A stretch of 48,904 nucleotides of DNA from NCBI GenBank assembly GCA_030595125.1, contig JAUVDV010000039.1, positions 1 through 48,904 of the forward strand, written 5' to 3'. This stretch comes from Deltaproteobacteria bacterium. GTDB taxonomy: Bacteria > Myxococcota_A > Polyangia > JAAYKL01. The notes beneath the pieces are model-generated. The model saw nothing but the letters and a program-made list of their open reading frames with translations. It was not told where the DNA came from and made no database searches. Of this stretch, positions 42,001 through 48,676 are shown piece by piece. A program made the translations under genes and the position numbers. Position 1 is the first letter of the stretch. Every line of letters begins with the position of its first letter.

Positions 42001-42152
42001 ACTACATCACCATCGTGGCGGAGGAAACGCCGGCGCTCGATACCCGGAAGGTAATAGCCGTTCGCCGCGACCGGGTGGACGGCATGCCGTTCGTCAGAGC
42101 GTGGAATCGCCCCGAACCCGAACCCATCGGAATCCTGCCCACCGTTCGGTGA
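39081..42152 (+). CDS. S41-family C-terminal processing protease, very long with C-terminal accessory domains
   Basis: A 1023-residue member of the tail-specific protease family (Prc/CtpA/CtpB), about double the usual 400-500. N-terminal membrane anchor (8-27), a helical region, PDZ domain (about 185-275, GGLGVVISLRDGALTVI ... GLKSGDKIVKIG), then the S41 core with the Ser-Lys dyad: S386 in NSGSASASEI and K411 in FGKGSVQ, 25 residues apart as in E. coli Prc. Both residues are intact. The C-terminal 550 residues hold an acidic linker (560-600), CARDB-like beta domains (VTLTNNGPGTLYRLL; LVDIDNVGEG), an SH3-like domain (VEVREAPAGNARVVAILEGK) and a final beta domain. It cleaves C termini of periplasmic proteins; the extra domains probably bind cell-wall or protein partners (inference). 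Confidence 0.95.
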   Translation: MLRNKTGIVGFILVGVVVTLAVGLIIVKDRRGGLDLAPEIRFVENRSSMDEIPYEGTDLRTTYRTINLVQKHYLDPSRVKPREMLVAAMQGMQRKIAQVLVREEGDDLVLMLGASAKHFDLGDVNSPWVMLQQIREMFAFVKKGVSDNDVDFQEVEYAVISSMLETLDPHSALLPPDMYRDMKDKTQGEFGGLGVVISLRDGALTVISPIDGTPASKAGLKSGDKIVKIGETSTVSMALNDAVNLMRGKPGTSVVLWILRKEWEEPRAIEIVRAIIQVRSVESEMLSGRVGYVRIKDFQGNTAADLLEHMGGLAQKGARGLVLDMRNNPGGLLKAAIEVSDIFLRAGVIVTTAGQSPTDRDIRRAKDTGDEVTYPVVVLVNSGSASASEIVAGALKNQGRALVAGERTFGKGSVQVLYDYHDGSALKLTTAQYLTPGDISIQSVGVVPHVEILPMRADKEMLDLKVEAGYRESDLDHHLEEEITASMRVGRPSATVRYLWEPPEVKKKPGADDKPEGAGAPDINEDLPFEPDFEINLARDLVVEMISQKSSSVDVDALDSVLTVRNEREQSRLEASLKKLGIDWSIEREDGNVDLAASVRISGQDDLVAGSSAKLEVTLTNNGPGTLYRLLATTRSDFRALADRELAFGRLGPSESVSRILEFKVPKDIESQTDDVLITFEDSLMRTLPSTALRFRLQELPAPRFAYSIQMVDSDTGNGDGFLQAGEKVKLLVDIDNVGEGKAMSTYATLKSLSGKEVFLLKGRGKPGEMSSGEQKQVVFEFEVKPTFKRDVARFELAVMDLDLKVYSMEKITFEITPPIQVLEIEPRTLAALEDSVEVREAPAGNARVVAILEGKGAVEISAKTGDFYRIEIAEGRPGWVSAKSFADPSGELPEAIRPTLVINAPPALVLDEIESVVRRSTIRLTGRATDESRVRDIYIYVGDSKVFFKPNTDPDNPRELEFVAEVEIKKGLNYITIVAEETPALDTRKVIAVRRDRVDGMPFVRAWNRPEPEPIGILPTVR

Positions 42153-42169
42153 GGACGGAAAAGGAGATC

Positions 42170-42247
42170 ATGATCGTGGAGGCTTACCTGACCGACAAGC
42201 CGAAGAAAGGCGAGCAGATATGGCCCTTAATAAAGCCGACAGAATAA
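42170..42247 (+). CDS. Possible 25-residue leader ORF before the DUF2283 gene
   Basis: An ATG at 42170 follows AAGGAGATC, a very good ribosome site, and opens a 25-codon frame (MIVEAYLTDKPKKGEQIWPL to the stop). The DUF2283 start at 42220 lies inside it in another frame and has a poorer site (AAAGGCGAG). The small frame could serve to load ribosomes for the downstream gene, or be a remnant of a partner gene. No family is recognised. Confidence 0.3.
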   Translation: MIVEAYLTDKPKKGEQIWPLIKPTE

Positions 42248-42465
42248 AAATCTGGTTCGATGCCGAGGGCGATTATTTGGAGGTTCGTTTCTCGGACCAA
42301 CCGGGATATATGCGCGAGACCGACAACGATGCCGTGATGGAGCGCGTTGACGAACGAGGAGAAATCCTCGGTTTTTCAATCATACAGGTAAGCAAGCTCA
42401 CTCATGAAAAACCGCTGGTCGCCGAACTCCTTTCAAAGCCGCGCGACCAAAGCGCCGCCGGTTGA
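42220..42465 (+). CDS. DUF2283 domain protein
   Basis: An 81-residue protein matching DUF2283: IWFDAEGDYLEVRFSDQPGYM, then DNDAVMERVDERGEILGFSIIQVSKL. Members are small, predicted single-domain beta/alpha proteins of unknown function, often paired with small toxin-like or DUF4258 proteins. No such partner is complete here; a 25-residue frame overlaps the 5' end. It follows the S41 protease by 67 bases on the same strand. Its stop lies just before a strong intergenic inverted repeat. A role in toxin-antitoxin function is a common suggestion for the family but is not shown by this sequence. Confidence 0.75.
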   Translation: MALNKADRIKIWFDAEGDYLEVRFSDQPGYMRETDNDAVMERVDERGEILGFSIIQVSKLTHEKPLVAELLSKPRDQSAAG

Positions 42466-42513
42466 CATAATACCCCCAAAAAAGATCCACGGGCCTTCCG
42501 AAACGTAACCTCA

Positions 42514-42587
42514 TTATCCGAAGGGCTGACCCCGGGGCATTTGATATGTTTCGCCCCGGTTGAAGTGTATAATGCGCCCTTCGATAA
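42514..42587 (+). promoter_or_regulatory. Nested inverted repeats over the promoter of the VIT/vWA gene
   Basis: Outer arms TTATCCGAAGGGC (42514-42526) and GCCCTTCGATAA (42576-42587) are complementary over 12 bases with one extra base in the left arm. Inner arms CCGGGGC (42532-42538) and GCCCCGG (42553-42559) are perfect over 7. A -10 box (42568-42573) lies between the right inner and right outer arms. This looks like an operator or a regulated RNA structure, not a terminator, because no T run follows. Confidence 0.5.
42545..42573 (+). promoter_or_regulatory. Predicted promoter of the FecR/VIT/vWA lipoprotein gene
   Basis: A perfect TATAAT at 42568-42573 has a weak TATGTT -35 candidate (42545-42550) 17 bases upstream. 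The expected transcription start near 42580 lies in the right outer arm of the inverted repeat, and a GGAGG ribosome site follows at 42596-42600, six bases from the ATG. Confidence 0.42.
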
Positions 42588-42606
42588 CAATTAACGGAGG
42601 AATCCG

Positions 42607-45600
42607 ATGCAAAGAAACCCCATAAGGCTCCTGTCATTATCACTATTTGTTGCGCTCTTTTTCACGGCATGCGGGGGAACGCCGCCGCCGGCTCCCAAGC
42701 TGGTGCCGCCCCTCGGATCGAGGGTGGAGCTGGCCGCCGGGGACGTCTGGCTGGCCACGGACTCTGAAAAAAAGAGGTTGATCACCGGGGCGATGTTGCC
42801 CGAAGAAGCGGCAATTAGCCTCGGGGACGGCGCCCGCGCCCTGGTTCGCTTAGGCGACGGCACAGGCGTGTTCATGCGCGGCGGCACGGAGATCCTGATC
42901 GGGAACGATTCGGTAACCCTGAAAAGCGGTGAGCTGTGGGCGGACGTGCCGGTCGATGAGGAAAATCTTCGCCGGTTCGTAGTTTCGGATACCACGATAA
43001 CCGCGTCCGGCGCGGGTTTCGACTTGGCTCTAGACGACAAGGGAGTGCAGGTCTACGTGGCCCGGGGGCTGGCAGTGGTCGCGTCTTCTCATGGAAGGGA
43101 AGAGGTCCAGAACGGCGAGCGCGCGACCGTGAGCGTCGGCGAAGGGGCTCCCGTGGTCGAGCCCGTGGGGTTCTGGGAGGACTGGACCGGCGGGATGGCC
43201 GATCGGGAACTCTCGGTTGGAAGAGGGGGAAAAGGTTCGGGACGGATTTACGGGATCGATCGCGCCAACCCCGGCTCCGCTCCCCAGGAACTCCATATTC
43301 TCACCCAGGAAGTCCGGGCAATAATCCGCGACGGAATCGCCCACACCACCGTGGACCAGCGTTTCTTCAACCCCTCTAGCTCCGACGTGGAAGGGTGGTA
43401 CTGGTTCACCGTTCCCGAGGGAGCTTCCGTGGAGAGGTTTGCCCTCGAGGTGAACGGATACCTGGTCGAAGGAGAGATGACCGAGCGAAACCAGGCTGCC
43501 GAGGCTTATGAGGAAGCCATCCAGAAGGACTTCGATCCGGCCCTGCTCGAGTGGGTGGAAGGACGTACGTTCAGAGCCCGCATCTATCCCATTCCCGCGT
43601 CCGGGGAGCGGCGGGTCGTCCTGTCGTATACACAGTTCCTCCCGCTGGCGGACGGGATCTATCGCTACATTTATCCAATGGGTGGCGAGGGCGAGAAGCG
43701 CATCCAGGAGTTTTCTCTGCAGGTGATCCTGGGTGACGAGGGTGAAAACTACGAGATCGCCACGTTGCAGGACGCCCGGGTCGAGGACGACTCCTCCATG
43801 ATCTCCATGCGGCGCTCCGGGTTCGTGCCGCGATCCGATTTCCTGCTTGAACTGAGGCCCGTGGAAAAAGTCGATCCTCTGCGCGTGGCTCGCTATTCCA
43901 GCGGGCGCAACGAGGCGGACTTTGTGATGCTCCGTTACGCTCCCGATGTGGACTGGGCCGCCGTGAAGGAAGTGCCCGGGGATGTGGTAGTGGTTCTGGA
44001 TACATCTGCGGGAGGTGGCCAGACCGAGCGCCAGATCCGGTCGGACGCGGCGGAGGCGATATTGCGCGCGCTGTCCGACGGGGATCGGTTCGCGGTGGTC
44101 GCTTCCGACCTCACACCCAGAGTGGTGTTCCCCGATACCGGGCTTTGCAACGCCACCGAGGAGAACGTCTCCACGGCCACCGAGAAGCTGTCCGAGGTCA
44201 GCTCGGCCGGCGCGACGGATCTGGGAGAGATGTTCAGCGTGGCTCTGGGGCTGGTTCACGAGGCGGAGCAACCGGCGGTAGTGTATGTGGGCGACGGGCG
44301 TCCCACCGTCGGGGAGACCACGTCCATGGAACTGGCCGAGCGCCTGCGTCGATCCCTTGGGGGCTCAAGGGCGCGTCTGTTCACCATCGCGGTGGGCGCC
44401 GAGGCGAATCACTCCCTGCTGGAGCGGCTCTCCAGGATGGGCGGCGGTCGCTCGTTCCGCATTGATACTCCCGAGCAGACCGTGCAGGAAGCGATCCGTT
44501 TTGTCGGCCTGGTAAAAACGCCGACCATCACCGATCTGGAGATCGACGCGGGAGCGGGGCTGGACCAGTCGTTCGCCACGGTGGCGGGCAAGGTCTCCGA
44601 GGGCAAGGAGATTGTCCTTCTGGCCCGGACTCATCACAAGCTGCCGGAGAAAATAAAAATCAACGGGCGGCTCGCCGGCAAGCCGTTCGAACGCGAGTAC
44701 GAGACGGAGGTGGCAGGAGGGGAGGAACACGGATACGTCCCGTCCCTGTGGGCCCGTATGTACCTCGAGCGGCTGATGGGCGAGGGTCGCGTTACGAATC
44801 GCGGCACCATTATCTCCCTGGGGTTGAGCTACGCGTTGATGACTCCGTACACGTCCTTCCTGGTCCTGGAGAGCGACCAGGCCTACTACGAGGCCGGGAT
44901 AACGCGCAGACAACGCCATCACACGTGGGCGGGATTCGACGCCCTGGGTACAGGCACGGTCATGGCGCAGGTCTCTCAGCCCGGGGCCGTGGGCAACGAG
45001 CAATCCTACGACGAGGACGTTGTGATGGAGGAGGAAGATGGGGAGTACTGGAAGGATGAGGCCGGACACTATCGGCAAGAAAAAAGCCGGGATGTTCGCA
45101 TGTCCGAGACCGCTGCCATGCCGGAGCCGCCCCCCGCGCCGAGGGCCGCACCTTCGCCGGTGACGACCGTCGACGCCAGTGGTTCCGCTGCGTACGGTGG
45201 TGGAATGAGAGGGAAAAGTGGAGCCGCAAGGCGAGTCAAGAAGAAAGCCAAGAGAGAGGAGGGCATGGGCACAGGTTCGATCAGTGGGAAAAGAACGTTG
45301 GATCGCGTGACGGCGAATCGTCCGCTGCAAGATAAGGTCGATGACGCAAACATTGGATGGACCAGAACGCGCCACACGAAGCCCAGCGCAGTGACCGGCG
45401 GCGAAGTTCTGAGCAAGTTGGGAACCGGCAAGGGCAAGAAGAATGCCCGGAAAGAGGCCAGATCCAGAGAGAAGATGGTGGAGGAGATCCTTGAGAAGGC
45501 GATAGCGGCGAGGCCGGCGCCGAGACCCGCCGTGAAGAACCTGTTCACCAGGGGAGTATGCTCGGACGCCTCGCGGAGGCCGTTGTCTCAGCGCAGGCTC

Positions 45601-46818
45601 CTGTGGCAGCTGCGACTGGCGAGGGCCGATTCGACCCAGCGCCTGGCTGCGGTGTTCTTCGACGCTGGAAGCCAGTGCGAGCTGCCCCGGTGGAAGCATC
45701 GAAAAGAGCTGCTCGCCATGATAGAGCGGCGAGTGCAGACTCCGAGCGACGTCTACGGTCTTCTCGCCCTGTTCGACAGCTATCCCAAACTGCAGAAGTA
45801 TCTGCGCAAACGGATCATTCGCCGGACACTTGATCCGGACATGACCATGCACCTGTACGAGCCGTCCACTATTGACTGGTACTCGGTAAGGCGCGGTCTG
45901 GCTGCAATGGAGTCGCCCAAAAAGCGCCTGGTCAAGTTGCGCAAGATTCTCGAGCACAGCCCGGAGGATCCAGCCGGGAGGGCGTTGCTTATCGAGTTGT
46001 TGCTCGACCTGGACGAGGTGGAGGAGGCGCGGGCGGTTGCGTCCAGGCTGCGCAGGGACGAGCAGGCCGGGCCGCTGGTGCTGGGAACCCTGTGCGATTT
46101 ACAGGCCGAGGTGGGGATGAAGGACGAGGCGCGCAGAACCTGTTCCGAGCTGGTGGAGTTCAACGAAACCGATCCGTCGGCAAGGGCGCGGTTGGGGGAT
46201 CTGTTCCTGCGCCACGGATGGTACGAGGCGGCATACAGGCAGTACAGGACTCTGGTGGCAATGCTCGAGGATAGCCCGGAGGCCTCGCTCAGGTTGGCCA
46301 TGGCGGCCGCGGGCATGGGAAAGGTGGACGAGGCGCTGCGCATCGAGCGCAGGGTCGCGGCGGGGGAGGGCGAGACCGGGCCTGCGGATCCCAGGAGATG
46401 GGCCAGGCTGCACTCGGCGATCAAGCTGGCCAGGATGATGATGGTGGCCGATGGGGATCAGAGGAAGGCTCTCGAGCGAAGCCTCAAGCGCACCCGGAAT
46501 TTCTCGGATCCAATGACCCTGGTTCTGCTGGTGTGGGAGGACTTCGATGCCAACCTCAAGCTCGTCGCCAGGCGCGGCAAGGAAGACTACACCGTTTCGG
46601 ATCTGGTCGAGTCCCCGGAGACAGGGCTCGTGATGGTCGATCTCGGGCGAAAGCCTTCGAAGGATATAGATCTGACTGTTGAAATTGCTTCCACCCCGCT
46701 GCGCCGGGCGGTTTCGTTCTCACTCGTCTCCATCGTGTGGGATGGTGAGAAATTCTCCGTTTCAGAGAAGAAGGGAACCCTCAAACCGAGGGCGCAGAAA
46801 GTCATCGCCGCCAGGTAG
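42607..46818 (+). CDS. Giant lipoprotein with FecR-like, VIT, vWA and TPR-like regions
   Basis: A 1403-residue protein. Signal ending FFTAC (lipidated cysteine 22). Domain order: FecR-like beta domain (about 36-185, SRVELAAGDVWLATDSEKKR and TASGAGFDLAL); VIT domain (about 225-355, with HTTVDQRFFNPSSSDVEGWY and ERNQAAEAYEEAI); vWA domain (about 460-640, VVVVLDTSAGGGQTERQI and the T of SAGATDLGEMFS); a low-complexity, lysine-rich region (about 830-960); and helical TPR-like repeats to the C terminus (about 1090-1330). In the vWA MIDAS motif the third position of DxSxS is Gly (DTSAG), so metal binding may be altered. VIT-vWA architecture is shared with inter-alpha-trypsin inhibitor heavy chains and bacterial surface proteins. 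It probably acts as a large surface scaffold, by inference. Confidence 0.94.
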   Translation: MQRNPIRLLSLSLFVALFFTACGGTPPPAPKLVPPLGSRVELAAGDVWLATDSEKKRLITGAMLPEEAAISLGDGARALVRLGDGTGVFMRGGTEILIGNDSVTLKSGELWADVPVDEENLRRFVVSDTTITASGAGFDLALDDKGVQVYVARGLAVVASSHGREEVQNGERATVSVGEGAPVVEPVGFWEDWTGGMADRELSVGRGGKGSGRIYGIDRANPGSAPQELHILTQEVRAIIRDGIAHTTVDQRFFNPSSSDVEGWYWFTVPEGASVERFALEVNGYLVEGEMTERNQAAEAYEEAIQKDFDPALLEWVEGRTFRARIYPIPASGERRVVLSYTQFLPLADGIYRYIYPMGGEGEKRIQEFSLQVILGDEGENYEIATLQDARVEDDSSMISMRRSGFVPRSDFLLELRPVEKVDPLRVARYSSGRNEADFVMLRYAPDVDWAAVKEVPGDVVVVLDTSAGGGQTERQIRSDAAEAILRALSDGDRFAVVASDLTPRVVFPDTGLCNATEENVSTATEKLSEVSSAGATDLGEMFSVALGLVHEAEQPAVVYVGDGRPTVGETTSMELAERLRRSLGGSRARLFTIAVGAEANHSLLERLSRMGGGRSFRIDTPEQTVQEAIRFVGLVKTPTITDLEIDAGAGLDQSFATVAGKVSEGKEIVLLARTHHKLPEKIKINGRLAGKPFEREYETEVAGGEEHGYVPSLWARMYLERLMGEGRVTNRGTIISLGLSYALMTPYTSFLVLESDQAYYEAGITRRQRHHTWAGFDALGTGTVMAQVSQPGAVGNEQSYDEDVVMEEEDGEYWKDEAGHYRQEKSRDVRMSETAAMPEPPPAPRAAPSPVTTVDASGSAAYGGGMRGKSGAARRVKKKAKREEGMGTGSISGKRTLDRVTANRPLQDKVDDANIGWTRTRHTKPSAVTGGEVLSKLGTGKGKKNARKEARSREKMVEEILEKAIAARPAPRPAVKNLFTRGVCSDASRRPLSQRRLLWQLRLARADSTQRLAAVFFDAGSQCELPRWKHRKELLAMIERRVQTPSDVYGLLALFDSYPKLQKYLRKRIIRRTLDPDMTMHLYEPSTIDWYSVRRGLAAMESPKKRLVKLRKILEHSPEDPAGRALLIELLLDLDEVEEARAVASRLRRDEQAGPLVLGTLCDLQAEVGMKDEARRTCSELVEFNETDPSARARLGDLFLRHGWYEAAYRQYRTLVAMLEDSPEASLRLAMAAAGMGKVDEALRIERRVAAGEGETGPADPRRWARLHSAIKLARMMMVADGDQRKALERSLKRTRNFSDPMTLVLLVWEDFDANLKLVARRGKEDYTVSDLVESPETGLVMVDLGRKPSKDIDLTVEIASTPLRRAVSFSLVSIVWDGEKFSVSEKKGTLKPRAQKVIAAR

Positions 46819-46902
46819 TTAAAGTTGCCCCTCCTGAAGGTATTATATCGTAAGATGAGATGAGAGACAGCCGGATTTTTGGCTCGGACAGCCAAAGAGA
46901 GC

Positions 46903-47742
46903 ATGACGATGCGCAAGCTATTCATCATCAGCGCGCTTTGCCTGCTCACCGCGGGCAGCTCGTGCGACGGACCGCTGGATCTCTTCTCCGGCCCGTGCCG
47001 CTCCGAGCACGGACGTTGGGACGAGGAGTGGGATTACTGGTCGTATCGCTACGAGTACGACGAGTGGGATCGGCTCGAACGCCAGGTGCTGATCTATGGT
47101 TTCGGCGTCGATCAGTGGACCGACTACATCTACGACGACGCGGGTCTACTGGTGCGGGAGGAGACCTTCCGCGACGACTGGCTGGACAACTTTGTCGAGC
47201 ATGCGTACGACGCGGACGGCGCTCTGATCGAGACCGGTGAGTACGGTGAGTCCAAGTACGTTCTCAAATCGCTGACTTACTTCCATTACGACGGCGGCGG
47301 CCGGCTCGAGCACGAGGAGTATCACTGGGCGGCGATCTTCGGCGAGACCACCATGCTCACCGAGACGTCTTACGAGCACGACGATCTCGGTCGGCTAGCG
47401 GTGCGGCGGGTCTACGGCGACTCCACCGAGGGCCACGGGGACTACGAGGACGACGACGGCATGGACAACGTCTACGTTTACGAGCACGACGCGGACGGCG
47501 TGCTCACTGACGTGCTCGTCGACCGGGACAATGACGATAGCGTTGATCTACGGTGGGAGCATGCGTACGACGGCAACGGGTTTCTCAAGGAGGTCCAGGT
47601 CGTCGATTTCGTGAGCGGCGCGGACCTCGAGCGCGACCTGTACAGCCACGACCGGGTCGGCAACCTGCTTGAGCACGAACGCATCGACCGGAACGGCGAG
47701 GACGAGTCGTTCGAGGAGTACTCCTACGCCTGCTGGCGGTGA
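46903..47742 (+). CDS. Lipoprotein with YD-type repeats
   Basis: A 279-residue lipoprotein. Signal ending AGSSC (cysteine about 21). From about residue 40 it is built of repeats of 20-30 residues rich in Tyr, Asp, Gly and Glu: DYIYDDAGLLVREETF, EHAYDADGALIETGEY, FHYDGGGRLEHEEYH, YEHDDLGRLAVRRVYG, YEHDADGVLTDVLVDRD and EHAYDGNGFLKEVQV. These match the xxYDxxGxLxxE pattern of YD repeats in Rhs/Teneurin-type proteins, here in a short secreted form lacking any toxin tip. I chose ATG 46903, with AAAGAGAG upstream; MRKLF at 46909 is possible. Function: probably a beta-rich wrapped structure on the surface. Confidence 0.82.
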   Translation: MTMRKLFIISALCLLTAGSSCDGPLDLFSGPCRSEHGRWDEEWDYWSYRYEYDEWDRLERQVLIYGFGVDQWTDYIYDDAGLLVREETFRDDWLDNFVEHAYDADGALIETGEYGESKYVLKSLTYFHYDGGGRLEHEEYHWAAIFGETTMLTETSYEHDDLGRLAVRRVYGDSTEGHGDYEDDDGMDNVYVYEHDADGVLTDVLVDRDNDDSVDLRWEHAYDGNGFLKEVQVVDFVSGADLERDLYSHDRVGNLLEHERIDRNGEDESFEEYSYACWR

Positions 47743-47830
47743 GAAGATATTCGGGAGAGATCCTGGGTCGAAACCCTTCACTTGACATATAGGTTGACCC
47801 CCTGTCCTCTGAACCGTATGCCGTTTGTCG

Positions 47831-48676
47831 CTACGGCGTTACCGTCCCTCTAACGACGATATTGTCGACTCTCCAGGTTCCGCCGGGGCCGGAGGCTCCG
47901 GACGCTCCCACAAAGAAAATGACAGGTACGGTGTATGGTCCCGCCAGCGCGCTCAGATCTACTGTGTTCATGGGCGAAGCGGTGAAGGCGGTGTGAGTGG
48001 TTCCGGTTTCCGCAATAACAAGACCCGAGCCGTCGTCAAGTACGATCGCCCAATCGGTGGGGCCGGTGGGGGAGCTACGGTCGTCGAACTGAAACTCGTC
48101 GAGCGTGATGGACCCACCGGCGGGAGGCGTGACGAGGAAGTAGAAATAGTTGGGTGCGATAGTATCGTTCCATCCGGTGTCCGAAATCGCGCGTCCCGGG
48201 TTACCGACGAAGTCGGTGTACGAGCCGTCCGCAGTGTCCATGTCCGTGGACGCGACTCCAGTCGCCAGGTATGTCGGAGTCTCTGTGAAGGTAGTCACGC
48301 TGTCATCGAATGAGTAGACCACTATGTCGATGTATGGATCGATACTTCCATCCGGTCCCCCGTCGACATCCGTGTCCGTATCGGTATCGGTGTCCGTACT
48401 TCCATCCATGCCCGCGTCGGCATCCGTGTCCGTATCGGTATCGGTGTCCGTACTTCCATCCATGCCCGCGTCGGCATCCGTGTCGGTATCCGTGTCGGTA
48501 TCCGTGTCGGTATCGGTGTCCGTGTCCGTATCGGAGTCCGTGTCGGTATCGGAGTCCGTGTCGGCATCGGTGTCGGTATCGCCCCCTGCGTCTTGAGTAC
48601 TATTACCATCATCACCACAACTGCACAGTCCCAGGCTGAGCAGCGCAGCCATGAGCAGCATTATTGAATGTTTCAT
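47831..48676 (-). CDS. Lipoprotein with Asp-Thr linker and C-terminal beta-sandwich-like domain
   Basis: A 281-residue lipoprotein. AAGGAATG lies upstream of the ATG. Signal ending LGLCSC (cysteine about 20); linker of about 80 residues of Asp-Thr and Asp-Ala repeats, including an 18-residue unit (DADAGMDGSTDTDTDTDT) present twice in perfect tandem. The remaining 170 residues form a beta-rich domain with an Asp/Tyr/Phe-rich N part and GTWRVDNIVVRGTV at the end, the GxWxVDxIxV pattern common in jelly-roll, lectin-like surface domains (MAM/CBM-like). A carbohydrate-binding role is possible. It faces away from the window's right edge. Confidence 0.86.
   Translation of the reverse strand: MKHSIMLLMAALLSLGLCSCGDDGNSTQDAGGDTDTDADTDSDTDTDSDTDTDTDTDTDTDTDTDTDADAGMDGSTDTDTDTDTDADAGMDGSTDTDTDTDTDVDGGPDGSIDPYIDIVVYSFDDSVTTFTETPTYLATGVASTDMDTADGSYTDFVGNPGRAISDTGWNDTIAPNYFYFLVTPPAGGSITLDEFQFDDRSSPTGPTDWAIVLDDGSGLVIAETGTTHTAFTASPMNTVDLSALAGPYTVPVIFFVGASGASGPGGTWRVDNIVVRGTVTP
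48367..48474 (-). repeat. Perfect tandem duplication of 54 bases
   Basis: 48367-48420 and 48421-48474 are identical. They encode the same 18-residue linker unit twice. The duplication preserves the reading frame and indicates recent expansion within the linker. Confidence 0.95.

Noticed and set aside
42462-42467. TTGACA as the -35 of a promoter after DUF2283
   Set aside because: No -10 box lies 16-18 bases downstream; the perfect TATAAT is about 100 bases away.
43030-45957. Two long minus-strand frames opposite the giant lipoprotein gene
   Set aside because: Antisense shadows; the coding strand carries VIT and vWA domains with consistent codon pattern.
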